From Nitrosomonas sp. Nm166 (GTDB taxonomy: Bacteria > Pseudomonadota > Gammaproteobacteria > Burkholderiales > Nitrosomonadaceae): DNA of 33,946 nt. Positions 25,313 to 33,806 of this stretch are shown here, in pieces. The notes beneath the pieces are model-generated. The model saw only the letters and a program-made list of their open reading frames with translations, did not search any database and had not been told where the DNA came from. Within the stretch, counting starts at the first letter, position 1, and every line of letters starts with the position of its first letter. A program made the translations under genes and the position numbers. The stretch spans positions 1-33,946 of the forward strand of contig NZ_FONE01000040.1 in NCBI RefSeq assembly GCF_900112825.1, given 5' to 3'.

Positions 25313-26179
25313 TTATAACATGAGTTGTTCTGCTGGCACTTCGGCTGATCTACCTGGAAGCCTCTCAAACTCCACAACATCATGTCCACAAAAAATCGTT
25401 ATACGATCATTCTGGTCGTGACGAAGCTGCCGCAAGCGCATCTGATTTTGCAAGCGGGATTGACGATTCTTTTCCATCATCCATTGATAAAACCTCAGCC
25501 CAGGCGTACACCACGGCTGACTAAAATCCATCTCTTTATAGAAAAAGTAGGCATCACCCGTATGAAATAGCCATTGATCCCCTATCTTAACCGCAATGCC
25601 CGTATGTCCTAACGTATGGCCAAGAAGCGGTACCATAAGAATTTCAGGAGGAATACCCTCAAGGTCTCGTACACTGTCAAATCCGAACCATGTTTCACCC
25701 TGTGCTGACGGGTAAACGTGCCAATTTCCTCTCGTTGACCATTGTTGCGGGCGAAAACGTTGCCGGTCTAGCCAGCTTCTTTGGGCAAATGCATCGTCGC
25801 GCTCGGACTGAAGCATATGCACTTGAGCATTGGGAAAATCGTCGAGCCCTCCCGCATGGTCAAAGTCCAAATGGGTGAGAATGATATGGTGCACATCCCG
25901 AGGATCAAAACCTAACCGTTGCACCTGCCTAACCGCAGTCATCTCTTCTCTAAATTCAGGGCGGATGAGTGTGAGAAAAAAACGACTCAACCGGGTTTGC
26001 GGATTGGCTACATCCTGCAATCCGAGCCCGGTATCGATGAGTACAAGACTATCGTTAAGCTCTACCAGCAAGCAATGGCATACCAGATGCCCTCGACGAA
26101 TTAAAGATTCGGTCCGGTCATCCATAAGTTTGCCACCCAGAGGACAAGTAGAAATGCAGTTCAAATGATGAATATGCAT
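25313..26179 (-). CDS. metallo-beta-lactamase-fold hydrolase
   Basis: A 288-residue di-metal hydrolase. The metal site is THLDFDHAGG (H103, D105, D107, H108), with H188 in LLGHTLGHTG, D209 in FHTGDA and a final histidine in FCGHDVVEFE. The second position is Asp rather than the His of the classic HxHxDH, a variant common in one branch of this superfamily that includes lactonase-like enzymes. No signal peptide, so probably cytosolic. Strong Shine-Dalgarno AAGGAGGGG about five bases before the ATG. It could be an N-acyl-homoserine lactonase-like or other ester or lactone hydrolase; the substrate cannot be told. It lies 92 bp downstream of the small acidic gene on the same strand. Confidence 0.85.
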   Translation of the reverse strand: MHIHHLNCISTCPLGGKLMDDRTESLIRRGHLVCHCLLVELNDSLVLIDTGLGLQDVANPQTRLSRFFLTLIRPEFREEMTAVRQVQRLGFDPRDVHHIILTHLDFDHAGGLDDFPNAQVHMLQSERDDAFAQRSWLDRQRFRPQQWSTRGNWHVYPSAQGETWFGFDSVRDLEGIPPEILMVPLLGHTLGHTGIAVKIGDQWLFHTGDAYFFYKEMDFSQPWCTPGLRFYQWMMEKNRQSRLQNQMRLRQLRHDQNDRITIFCGHDVVEFERLPGRSAEVPAEQLML

Positions 26180-26271
26180 ATAGCCCCTCCTTTAGCAATT
26201 TCGAACAATTAAATAGCAAGGTGCTTATTAAAGCATGCTCTTTAATTGGTAAGTCCTAACTGATGTACTTA

Positions 26272-26616
26272 TTAAGGCTTATCCTTGTTATCGGTTTCTT
26301 GAGCACCCGATATGTCTTCTTCGCCAGGAATATCCGATTTGACTATATCGGAAGGTATTCCCCGGCGATCTGTATCTTTCAATCCATGCCTAGTATCGTC
26401 GTGTGCTTGCTTGATTACCTCACGCGAATGCTCATCTCCAGGACTGTCTGTACCCGTAGGCCCAGTCGTTTGGTCGCGTTCATGCGGCAACAGCATTTCC
26501 GGTTCTGTTTTATTCCCTTCACTTAACTGATTGGTAAGATCTACATGCTCTACTAGAGTGCCTGTTTCCTCACCTTTTGCAACCTTGCTGGAAGAAGCGC
26601 TGTCTTTTTGTGTCAT
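26272..26616 (-). CDS. small acidic, probably disordered conserved protein
   Basis: 114 residues, rich in D, E, K, S, T and G with almost no hydrophobic core, so probably intrinsically disordered. The stretch MLLPHERDQTTGPTGTDSPG and the DTDRRGIPSDI motif resemble a group of small uncharacterised proteobacterial proteins. Good Shine-Dalgarno AGGAAG eight bases before the ATG. It lies 116 bp downstream of the catalase gene on the same strand, so it may belong to the same stress regulon. Function unknown. Confidence 0.7.
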   Translation of the reverse strand: MTQKDSASSSKVAKGEETGTLVEHVDLTNQLSEGNKTEPEMLLPHERDQTTGPTGTDSPGDEHSREVIKQAHDDTRHGLKDTDRRGIPSDIVKSDIPGEEDISGAQETDNKDKP

Positions 26617-26732
26617 GATATAAGCTTCCTATGATTGTATAACTTAGTGCTCTAAATGCGGCTGAGCTATAGCAAAATAACTTTAGAGCAATAAATGTTG
26701 TATGTCAGAATCGGCTCTAACTAAACAAATTA

Positions 26733-29105
26733 TTAATGTGTTTCGCGCTCAAAATGCCGATGCACAGCAATAGCTTCCTTAAATTGGGATAGGATATCAT
26801 CGTTATTTTCTGAATCTGAAAATGCCAAAACACCAGGATCAAGCTCTCCAGATGGTAGCTTCAGCTTGACACCTGCAGATTCAATCAGAGTTTTACCCAC
26901 ACCCAGCGCAAGAATCGGTTTGCAATGACGGTACTGCTGCTTAATAAATTCGTCTACCAGCTCCACATTTAATAAATTGTATGTATCTCCACGCCAGCCG
27001 GGCACTGCAAGGGCATCAAATAGCACAGCTGGCATTGCCTCGAAAGTGGCATCAATTTCTATCTTATCGCCATCCGTGCCTTGTACAGATCCTAACCGAA
27101 TCCCAACAAAGCGGGCTACAACCCCTTCTGCAAGCAAGCCCGATTGAAGCATTTGTGCAGATTGCCCATCTACTCCATCCGCTACTATTATGGCAACCCT
27201 GCGAGTAGCAATATTTCCATTGCCGGGACGAGAAAAGAGTGAGAGAGACGGTGATAAGGTAACTTCAGGTGCAACAGTTTCCTCTAAAGCCTTTGGTTGA
27301 GCAGAGGGAAGCGCCTTCATGCCTAGCCCGGAAGCCACTGCTTCTGCAAGATCTTCGGCTACATTTCTCAGCATTGAAATCACACGTTCCCGGATCGCAG
27401 GAGTTTGCACTCGCGTCAATTCAAAACGAAAAGCGTTAATAATATGTAACTTTTCGACCGGAGTTTGACTGTTCCAGAATAAGATAGCTTGCGTGTAATG
27501 ATCCGCAAAACGCTCTGGCTTTCCACGTATTTTATCTTCAGATACTGATTGAGGAAATGACATAAAACCGGCTGTGCCCGCCTGAAAAGGGCAACCACCC
27601 GCAAGAGAATTTGGTTCATACGCAACGCGTCCACGGTTTATGGCCTGCCGATGCATACCGTCACGCTGGTTATTATGGGCTTGTGCAACTGGGGAATTAA
27701 TAGGTATTTCATGAAAATTAGGTCCCCCGAGTCTTGTAATCTGCGTATCGACATACGAATGGATACGGCCTGCGAGTAGTGGATCATTGCTAAAATCCAG
27801 CCCCGGCACAATATGTGCAGCACAAAAAGCAACTTGTTCGGTTTCAGCAAAAAAATTGTCGGGATTACGATTAAGGACCATTTTACCGACTGGAGTAACG
27901 GGAACCAATTCTTCTGGCACTATCTTGGTTGCATCCAGGATATCGAAACTGAATTCCTCGCCTTGGGCTTCGGTAAAAATCTGCATTCCTAATTCATATT
28001 CGGGATAGGCACCGCTTTCGATCGCTTCCCATAAATCACGCCGGTGAAAATCAGGATCAGCCCCTGCAATTTTGACAGCTTCATCCCATGCAAGAGAGTG
28101 GGTACCAGCAAGGGGTTGCCAGTGGAATTTTACGAAATGCGATTGTCCTTCGGCAGAAATCAAACGAAAAGTATGGACTCCAAATCCCTGCATCATGCGA
28201 AAACTACGCGGGATTGCTCGATCCGAATAAACCCACATGAGCATGTGAGTGGATTCTGGTGTCAAGGAAACAAAATCCCAAAAAGTATCATGTGCAGTAG
28301 AAGCCTGTGGAATAGCAAAGTGTGGTTCGGGCTTGGCTGCATGAACAAGATCAGGAAACTTCATTGCATCCTGAATAAAAAATATAGGAATATTATTTCC
28401 TACTAAATCCCAATTTCCCTCATCGGTATAAAACTTAACCGCAAAACCACGTACATCACGTGCGGTATCAGCCGATCCACGCTCACCTAAGACGGTGGAA
28501 AAACGAACAAAAACCGGTGTGCGTTTTCCAGCTTCAGCAAACAAAGACGCGCGAGTGTAACTTGCAAGAGATTCATAACATTCAAAGTACCCATGCGCAG
28601 CCGATCCTCTTGCATGAACGACTCGTTCGGGTATCCGTTCATGATCGAAGTGAGTAATTTTTTCCCGGAGGATAAAATCTTCCAGAAGAGTCGGACCACG
28701 AAGTCCTGCTTTTAATGAATTCTGATTATCAGCAACCGCCACGCCCTGGTTGGTAGTAAGCGCGCGTCCACCTGAATCCACTCGGACCTGGTCAAGCGGT
28801 CCATTAGCTGGATTGAAGCCTGAGCGAAGCTCACCGATACCTGTTTTTTCAGAGGCGTTGGTCTCTGATAATGTGCTGCCTGTGCTGAGCGAGTCATGCA
28901 CTTCTACAGTTTGTCCCTTCGGTGGAGAGGTTGAGGCTTCTCCATGCTCTTGGGCCTTATTAATATTGTGTGGCATGGCACTTGCAAGCTTCTGAGCAGC
29001 AGCAAGCTTATCGGAAAAATTACTAATATTTGCAGAAGCATTCTCAGATTGGGCAGGGCCTCCAGTTGTAAAGCAACTGTTTGTTCTTTTATCCTTATCA
29101 GGCAT
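26733..29105 (-). CDS. katE: large-subunit (HPII-type) catalase with C-terminal flavodoxin-like domain
   Basis: Dismutates H2O2 in the cytosol. At 790 residues it is a clade-2 large catalase. A polar N-terminal extension (residues 1-130) is followed by the catalase core with the catalytic histidine H164 in [15 protein letters not shown], the distal asparagine N237 in [17 protein letters not shown], and the haem-ligand tyrosine Y451 in [15 protein letters not shown]. The C-terminal domain from about residue 640 ([20 protein letters not shown]) has the DJ-1/PfpI fold that marks HPII-type enzymes. ATG preceded by AAGGA at nine bases. It is followed by the small acidic gene and then the MBL-fold gene on the same strand; no OxyR site could be identified by eye. 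Confidence 0.96.
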   Translation of the reverse strand: MPDKDKRTNSCFTTGGPAQSENASANISNFSDKLAAAQKLASAMPHNINKAQEHGEASTSPPKGQTVEVHDSLSTGSTLSETNASEKTGIGELRSGFNPANGPLDQVRVDSGGRALTTNQGVAVADNQNSLKAGLRGPTLLEDFILREKITHFDHERIPERVVHARGSAAHGYFECYESLASYTRASLFAEAGKRTPVFVRFSTVLGERGSADTARDVRGFAVKFYTDEGNWDLVGNNIPIFFIQDAMKFPDLVHAAKPEPHFAIPQASTAHDTFWDFVSLTPESTHMLMWVYSDRAIPRSFRMMQGFGVHTFRLISAEGQSHFVKFHWQPLAGTHSLAWDEAVKIAGADPDFHRRDLWEAIESGAYPEYELGMQIFTEAQGEEFSFDILDATKIVPEELVPVTPVGKMVLNRNPDNFFAETEQVAFCAAHIVPGLDFSNDPLLAGRIHSYVDTQITRLGGPNFHEIPINSPVAQAHNNQRDGMHRQAINRGRVAYEPNSLAGGCPFQAGTAGFMSFPQSVSEDKIRGKPERFADHYTQAILFWNSQTPVEKLHIINAFRFELTRVQTPAIRERVISMLRNVAEDLAEAVASGLGMKALPSAQPKALEETVAPEVTLSPSLSLFSRPGNGNIATRRVAIIVADGVDGQSAQMLQSGLLAEGVVARFVGIRLGSVQGTDGDKIEIDATFEAMPAVLFDALAVPGWRGDTYNLLNVELVDEFIKQQYRHCKPILALGVGKTLIESAGVKLKLPSGELDPGVLAFSDSENNDDILSQFKEAIAVHRHFERETH

Positions 29106-29247
29106 TATGAGTAATCCTTATATTAAGCACTTAATATATAAATAGAAAATGCATCATGAACTCTTATCGACATACCTTCTGTACGGAGGCGAACATGAAG
29201 TATCAAATTTCTTAATGTGCCAAATACACACCATCCACTTTATGCCT

Positions 29248-29677
29248 CTAAATCTTTTTCAGCTTAATCTGAGTGTGCGACAAACACGTATTGAGCAAGC
29301 GAGATGACAGCTCAGCTTCCCATGCTCTTCTGTTAAAAAAATTCGTTAAGATACTCTTGTAAATCTTTAGCGTACTCGGATAGATTCCCAGTAAAAACAT
29401 TTTAAGGTTACCAAGCAATGTGTGTACCCCAACAGCAGCAACCATTTTCCAGCCTTATAGGCGGCTGTCAGGGTTCCATAGCAATACGAATCTTGCGTAA
29501 CATCTTTGGTTGGCAGTCATCCACGATCATTAATTTACCTGGGCAAAGGTGATGCAAAGTGATGCAAAAAATACCGCCTTTGTCTGAAGCAACCCGGTAA
29601 ATCGCCCAAAACCAATTTCTAACAAGAAATAAGTGAGTACCTGCAGTCATATGTTCAAAATTTTTATTGCCATACAT
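29248..29677 (-). pseudogene. decayed IS1595-family (ISXO2-like) transposase
   Basis: Two frames on the minus strand together resemble an ISXO2-type transposase: WFWAIYRVASDKGGI and KMLRKIRIAM from the N-terminal part, then HTLLGNLKMFLLGIYPS, FNRRAWEAELSSRLLN and SHTQI from the C-terminus. The middle, with most of the catalytic DDE/N residues, is deleted or scrambled, and there is a frame change between the halves. This is a different subgroup from the two other IS1595 relics in the window. It separates the catalase from the divergent wrbA. Confidence 0.65.
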
Positions 29678-29791
29678 TTGGTTTAGGAGTAAAAGTTACA
29701 AAACCTTCTAAAAAATTAAGGCCTATCAGAAGTAAAAACAGAGAAATTGAACATAAGTTATCCCTTGAATCACGAAATCAGGAGGTACAGC

Positions 29792-30391
29792 ATGACGAAA
29801 ATTCTTGTTCTTTACTACAGTATGTATGGTCATATCGAAAAAATGGCAAAAGCGGTAGCAGAAGGGGCGAGCAGCGTTGAGCAGACTGAAGTTACCATCA
29901 AGCGTGTGCCTGAACTGATACCCGAAGAAGTGGCGCGAAAGGCAGGCGTCAAGCTTGATCAGGAAGCACCGATCGCGACAGTAGATGAATTACCGAACTA
30001 TGATGCCATTATCTTTGGAACACCTACCCGATTCGGCAATATGTGCGCCCAAATGCGCAACTTTCTTGACCAGACTGGCCGGCTGTGGCTAAACGGCGGA
30101 TTGATTGGTAAAGTCGCCAGCGTATTCACGTCCACAGCCACCCAGCACGGCGGCCAGGAAACGACCATTACCTCGTTTCATACTACCCTATTACATCACG
30201 GCATGATTATCATGGGCGTTCCCTATTCCTGCCAGGAAATCATGAATATGAATGAAATTACCGGTGGCTCTCCCTATGGGGCAGGCACGCTTGCCGGCAG
30301 CGATGGCAGCCGCCAACCGTCAGAAAATGAGCTAAAAATCGCTCGCTTCCAGGGAGCTCATGTAACAAAAGTAACCCGGAAGCTCGTCTAA
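29792..30391 (+). CDS. wrbA: NAD(P)H:quinone oxidoreductase WrbA
   Basis: A flavodoxin-like FMN enzyme that reduces quinones by two electrons, avoiding semiquinone radicals, in the cytosol. The 199 residues show the FMN phosphate loop [16 protein letters not shown], then [20 protein letters not shown], the flavin-contacting [15 protein letters not shown] and MGVPYS. The start [10 protein letters not shown] at 29792 has GGAGG six bases upstream; an in-frame ATG at 29747 has no such signal. The tail [20 protein letters not shown] is typical. The dioxygenase gene follows 82 bp later on the same strand with no terminator between. Confidence 0.96.
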   Translation: MTKILVLYYSMYGHIEKMAKAVAEGASSVEQTEVTIKRVPELIPEEVARKAGVKLDQEAPIATVDELPNYDAIIFGTPTRFGNMCAQMRNFLDQTGRLWLNGGLIGKVASVFTSTATQHGGQETTITSFHTTLLHHGMIIMGVPYSCQEIMNMNEITGGSPYGAGTLAGSDGSRQPSENELKIARFQGAHVTKVTRKLV

Positions 30392-30473
30392 TTCACTGCT
30401 TCAAGCGGGAATGCAACAAAAAATCTCTCATGATTGAAATATATTAATCTTTCTTGCGATAGGGAATGAGCAT

Positions 30474-31295
30474 ATGGGCAATCAATCGTCTGAAACACTT
30501 TCACCGGTTTTGTATATACCGCACGGCGGAGGGCCATTACCCATCCTGGGTGATAAAGAACACGAAAGAATGGTTTCTTTTCTAAAAGAGATTGTAAAAA
30601 GGTTGAATGAACCTTCAACAATATTAGTCATCAGTGCACACTGGGAAGAGGATCAAGCAACCATCACGAGCAGCAGCCATCCTGAATTAATCTATGATTA
30701 TTACGGGTTCCCTGAGGAAGCATACCAGATTCAATACCCTGCTCCAGGTCATCCACAGCTCGCGAAAGAGATCCTTGAATTGATAACAGCCAGTGGAATT
30801 CCAGCTAAACTGAACGACCAGCGAGGCTTTGATCACGGCATGTTTATTCCGCTCATGCTGATGTATCCGCAGGCGCACATTCCCTGCATCCAGTTATCCC
30901 TACTCAAGAATTTAGATCCTGGACAACACATCAATTTGGGAAAAGCCATCGGATCTTTAAGAAAGAAAAACGTTTTAATTATCGGTTCGGGAATGTCCTT
31001 TCATAATTTGAAGCGGTTCTTTTCAAAAGGCAATGATGGTGATAAAGAAAATGATGAGTTTGATAGCTGGCTGATAGAGACGTGTACCAGCCAAGATTTT
31101 CTGCCAGATGAACGCGAGCAAAGATTGATTGAATGGCAAAAAGCCCCCTCTGCTCGATATTGCCACCCTAGAGAAGACCATCTATTACCGTTACATGTAT
31201 GTTATGGAATTGCCTGTACCGGTACACCGATAGCCAAAGTTGTGTTTAATCAGGAAATCATGGGTAAAAAGGTTACCAGCTTTCTGTGGCAGTAA
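30474..31295 (+). CDS. DODA-type class III extradiol dioxygenase (YgiD family)
   Basis: A non-haem Fe(II)- or Zn(II)-dependent ring-opening or related enzyme of the DODA/YgiD family, 273 residues. Metal and active-site histidines appear in YIPHGGGPLPILGD, VISAHWEEDQA, FDHGMFIPLMLMYP and RYCHPREDHLLPLHVCYG, in the order of the family. No signal peptide, so cytosolic. Good Shine-Dalgarno AGGGA eight bases before the ATG. Placed 82 bp behind wrbA, it may act on catechol-like compounds whose quinone forms WrbA reduces; that pairing is an inference. Some bacterial homologues have only weak dioxygenase activity, so the true substrate is open. Confidence 0.9.
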   Translation: MGNQSSETLSPVLYIPHGGGPLPILGDKEHERMVSFLKEIVKRLNEPSTILVISAHWEEDQATITSSSHPELIYDYYGFPEEAYQIQYPAPGHPQLAKEILELITASGIPAKLNDQRGFDHGMFIPLMLMYPQAHIPCIQLSLLKNLDPGQHINLGKAIGSLRKKNVLIIGSGMSFHNLKRFFSKGNDGDKENDEFDSWLIETCTSQDFLPDEREQRLIEWQKAPSARYCHPREDHLLPLHVCYGIACTGTPIAKVVFNQEIMGKKVTSFLWQ

Positions 31296-31386
31296 TAGAA
31301 AGAAATTTTATTAACTCTTTTGTCTACTGAATAAATACGTAGCACTACCCATCTAATATCTCGCTGAAATTCTGCGGAGGATCAGT

Positions 31387-31536
31387 ATGAAAGAAACCAG
31401 ATCGGGAAGCGTAGTCGTAGTATTCGGCTTCATGTCTGTAATCATCTTCGCCGCGATAAGTAAGGCTATGTTACATTTAGTTGTTGAAACTGTCTTGTTT
31501 TTCCAAGAGATGGCAGGAAACAAAGCGCTGGTGTAA
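31387..31536 (+). pseudogene. small membrane protein start, cut by an IS1595 end
   Basis: A 49-codon frame with an excellent Shine-Dalgarno (GGAGG seven bases before ATG). It begins MKETRSGSVVVVFGFMSVII with FAAIS, one hydrophobic segment. From codon 26 onward the sequence is inside the left terminal repeat of the IS1595 element, so the last 24 residues come from the IS. The original C-terminus is not found on the far side of the element. Not recognised; probably a small inner-membrane protein that was disrupted. Confidence 0.45.
31465..31488 (+). repeat. left terminal inverted repeat of the IS1595 element
   Basis: GCTATGTTACATTTAGTTGT then TGAA. Compared with the reverse complement of 32166-32189 it matches at 20 of 24 positions. 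Confidence 0.7.
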
Positions 31537-32128
31537 TATTTTGACCGAGACGGTCAATCATTCTGTGCCATCCGAGGTAACTCCGAAGATAGACGGCTAT
31601 ACCGCCATGCTTTCGTGCAGACCTGGACAAACGGCGCTGTCCTTTAAACGATTCCAGAAAATAGGTTTCATCTGCTTCGACAATACCATTCATTTTGCCG
31701 GGTTGATCAGTTGCAGGTATTTGTAAAAAACGATGCCGCCACTTAAAGCTTGTATTTTTGGCTATTCCACAACTGTCCGCTGATTTTCGGATGCTTAATC
31801 CCTGAATCATCGTTTGCTCATATTCAAACCATTTGTTCTTGTACCGTAACCGTGCCAGTGGCGTACCTGAAAGCGCATTAAACGTGCGATTGCATTGACG
31901 ACATCGATAACGCTGCAGCTCACTGACTTTTCCCCAGCGATATAGATTGCTTGCTTTGTAATGGGGACAAGCGGGTTTGTCGTCCTGATTATGTTCGATC
32001 AATGCTATGACTTCATCAGTATTCTCTTTTCCTTCCAATCTTTTTCGGAGTTTGTCTCGCTGATTACGACTCATGCGTTCAATGGATTTCATCCATGCTT
32101 TGAATTCCGTTGATTTCATTGGGCGCAC
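31466..32128 (-). pseudogene. IS1595-family transposase with internal deletion
   Basis: The 220-codon frame is intact at both ends but lacks the middle. N-terminal features: KSTEFKAWMKSIERMSRNQR, a zinc ribbon (CPHY ... CRQC, with Tyr replacing one expected Cys), FNALSGTPLARLR, then an HTH (SIRKSADSCGIAKNTSFKWR). The first catalytic Asp is in VEADETYFLESFKGQR. Directly after ARKHGG the reading jumps to YLRSYLGWHRMIDRL and the family C-terminus FQQLNVT. About 100 residues or more, with the remaining catalytic residues, are missing, so it cannot be active. A full-length member would be about 320 residues. Confidence 0.8.
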
Positions 32129-32165
32129 CTCTATTTCTATATCTCAATGAATATTGGGCAACCAA

Positions 32166-32189
32166 TTCAATAATTAATTGTTACATAGC
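32166..32189 (-). repeat. right terminal inverted repeat of the IS1595 element
   Basis: Read on the minus strand this is GCTATGTAACAATTAATTAT then TGAA, the partner of 31465-31488. Its outer end is only 16 bp from the ATG of the second antitoxin gene. Confidence 0.7.
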
Positions 32190-32205
32190 TAATTGTTTCC
32201 TCATC

Positions 32206-32430
32206 ATGACACATCGAACCACCATTACGCTGGATGATGAAATTTCTGCGTTTCTTAATCATGTCGCCGGTGATAACCGTAGCGCTTACATCAATGAGCT
32301 TTTAAAGCAGGAACGTAATAATCTTCTCAAGCAGTCATTAATCAAAGCAAATCAGGAGGAAGCTGAAGATCTGGATTATCAGGAAGAATTACAGATATGG
32401 GAAACCACTTTATCCGATGGCCTGACCTGA
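32206..32430 (+). CDS. RHH-type antitoxin (second copy)
   Basis: A 74-residue paralogue of the antitoxin at 23436, with the same RHH N-terminus (HRTTITLDDEISAFLNHVAG) and acidic tail. Ten of 74 aligned residues differ, more than in the toxin pair. A 5-bp duplication near the end (CCTGACCTGACC) brings in an early stop, removing the last two residues. The start is the ATG at 32206; a longer frame to 32110 runs back through the IS end and is not natural. The upstream region is IS terminal repeat, so the operator of copy one is missing. Confidence 0.85.
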   Translation: MTHRTTITLDDEISAFLNHVAGDNRSAYINELLKQERNNLLKQSLIKANQEEAEDLDYQEELQIWETTLSDGLT

Positions 32431-32433
32431 CCA

Positions 32434-32775
32434 ATGACTGAATTCAGACAACTGGATATTTACTGGATTGATCTTGAACCGGCAAAAGGTGCGGAAACCA
32501 AGAAACTGAGGCCATGCGTAATTGTTCAAGGCGACCTCGTAAATATTCAATCCAGAACGCTGATTGTTGCTCCTCTGCTGCCGAATCATAAACCCTGGCC
32601 TTTTGCAGTAAACCTGGAGCCAACTAAAGAAAATGGTTTGGATAAAAACCGTCATATCAACCTCAAGCAATTACGCGCTGTCGATGTTTCGAGGATCCGT
32701 AAAAAACAAGGAAAACTGGAAAGTCAGTATATTCATTCCCTTAAAGATGCCTTAACTATCGTGTTTGATTTGTAG
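32434..32775 (+). CDS. MazF/PemK-type endoribonuclease toxin (second copy)
   Basis: A 113-residue paralogue of the toxin at 23659, with the conserved KLRPCVIVQGDLVN, TLIVAPLLPNHKPWPFAV and C-terminal KDALTIVFDL. Six residues differ (K5R, R6Q, K41R, G89R, K98Q, I103L); none falls in the conserved RP or TLIVAP segments. Its ATG is now three bases after the antitoxin stop instead of overlapping it. The conserved sequence suggests it is still under selection or was recently acquired. Confidence 0.88.
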   Translation: MTEFRQLDIYWIDLEPAKGAETKKLRPCVIVQGDLVNIQSRTLIVAPLLPNHKPWPFAVNLEPTKENGLDKNRHINLKQLRAVDVSRIRKKQGKLESQYIHSLKDALTIVFDL

Positions 32776-32828
32776 GCAAAAAAATGAATTGATTATCTTA
32801 GAATTGCAAGGGTTGATAGCTAAATATT

Positions 32829-33710
32829 TTATTCCGATAAGGATCTTTCTATGGCATCTGTATGCCGTTGCATCTCTGCTAGGAATGGGCGATCAGCCCT
32901 TATAATTGGTCCCTCTGTCTCTTGTTCGATTGCTTCTGGATACTTGATGTAATTGAACTGTGAAAGCTCCCATACAAGCCCAAAGAGATCAGCTAAGACA
33001 AGTATTACTTGCCCATATTCACGAAATTCCGGTTGAGCATGCAGTACTACATTAGTACTATTCTCAAATCGCAAAAACTCGGAATGACTTGCATAGTCAA
33101 TATGTGTTTTAGCGCTCAAAAATCCATAAAGTCGCCCAGCTTCCTTCGCAAAACGCTTCAGTAGGCTAATGCACCGCGTAGTATCAATTTTCTCAATAGC
33201 TTTTAAATCATTAAAACTGTAAGCAGCATAAGCCCACGCTATTTGCTCCAAAATAAGCCGTGACACAGCGTGACCTTCATATCTGTGGCCCATCTGATAA
33301 AGAAAATGTGCACAGAAGAAGCTTGGAGGCAATCGCTCAAGAACAATCGATGCACCAAATACCCCTAATGAGGGCTCTGGTAGCCCATCAGATTGGAGTT
33401 TCTCAAGCATTCTATTAACATATGCCTTAGCACAGCTGTATGCATCTATGTATGCATGAAGCGCAGACTGCGAGTCACTTTTCTCCTCGCGAAAATCACC
33501 GTATCTGCGTTTTGCATAATCAATACTGGATAACCCTAATGTCGAGGCAATGACTGCAGCACGAACATTCTCGTGAAGATGTTCCAAATAGTCACCCCGA
33601 GGTACTAACACCAAGTGCTGCACCGTTCCGATAACATCAAAATCTTCGAGCAATTTACGAGTTCGTTCACCAGTATTTAGATTAAGAAATGACTTATTAT
33701 TCATTAACAT
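32829..33710 (-). CDS. hypothetical protein, all-helical
   Basis: 293 residues, not recognised. The sequence predicts mostly helices, with no signal peptide or membrane segment (the FFCAHFLYQMGHRYEGHAVS stretch is amphipathic). A central region (SRLILEQIAWAYAAY, LKRFAKEAGRLYGFLSAKTH and IDYASHSEFLRF) recalls uncharacterised soluble helical proteins found near mobile elements and in defence-type regions, but I cannot name a family. Two ATG codons (33710 and 33704) are possible starts. It converges with the second toxin gene and lies upstream of an IS630 relic. Low-GC composition differs from the core genes. Confidence 0.6.
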   Translation of the reverse strand: MLMNNKSFLNLNTGERTRKLLEDFDVIGTVQHLVLVPRGDYLEHLHENVRAAVIASTLGLSSIDYAKRRYGDFREEKSDSQSALHAYIDAYSCAKAYVNRMLEKLQSDGLPEPSLGVFGASIVLERLPPSFFCAHFLYQMGHRYEGHAVSRLILEQIAWAYAAYSFNDLKAIEKIDTTRCISLLKRFAKEAGRLYGFLSAKTHIDYASHSEFLRFENSTNVVLHAQPEFREYGQVILVLADLFGLVWELSQFNYIKYPEAIEQETEGPIIRADRPFLAEMQRHTDAIERSLSE

Positions 33711-33806
33711 TTAATTCCTTGCGTGCTGATTACACTAAGAAAACTAATGGAATATATACGAGAAAATATCTCATAATCTGGAACAAACTGCCATCTAATT
33801 CCAATT

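Larger units (their letters stand above)
31464..32190 (-). mobile_element. internally deleted IS1595-family element
   Basis: A 727-bp element with imperfect 24-bp terminal inverted repeats (20 of 24 matching) around a single transposase gene that has lost its middle. The transposase stop lies inside the left repeat. The 8-bp flanks (ATAAGTAA on the left, AATTGTTT on the right) do not match, so the target duplication usual for this family is missing. That suggests a rearrangement after insertion. The small size and missing catalytic residues mean it can move only if another copy supplies transposase. Confidence 0.75.
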
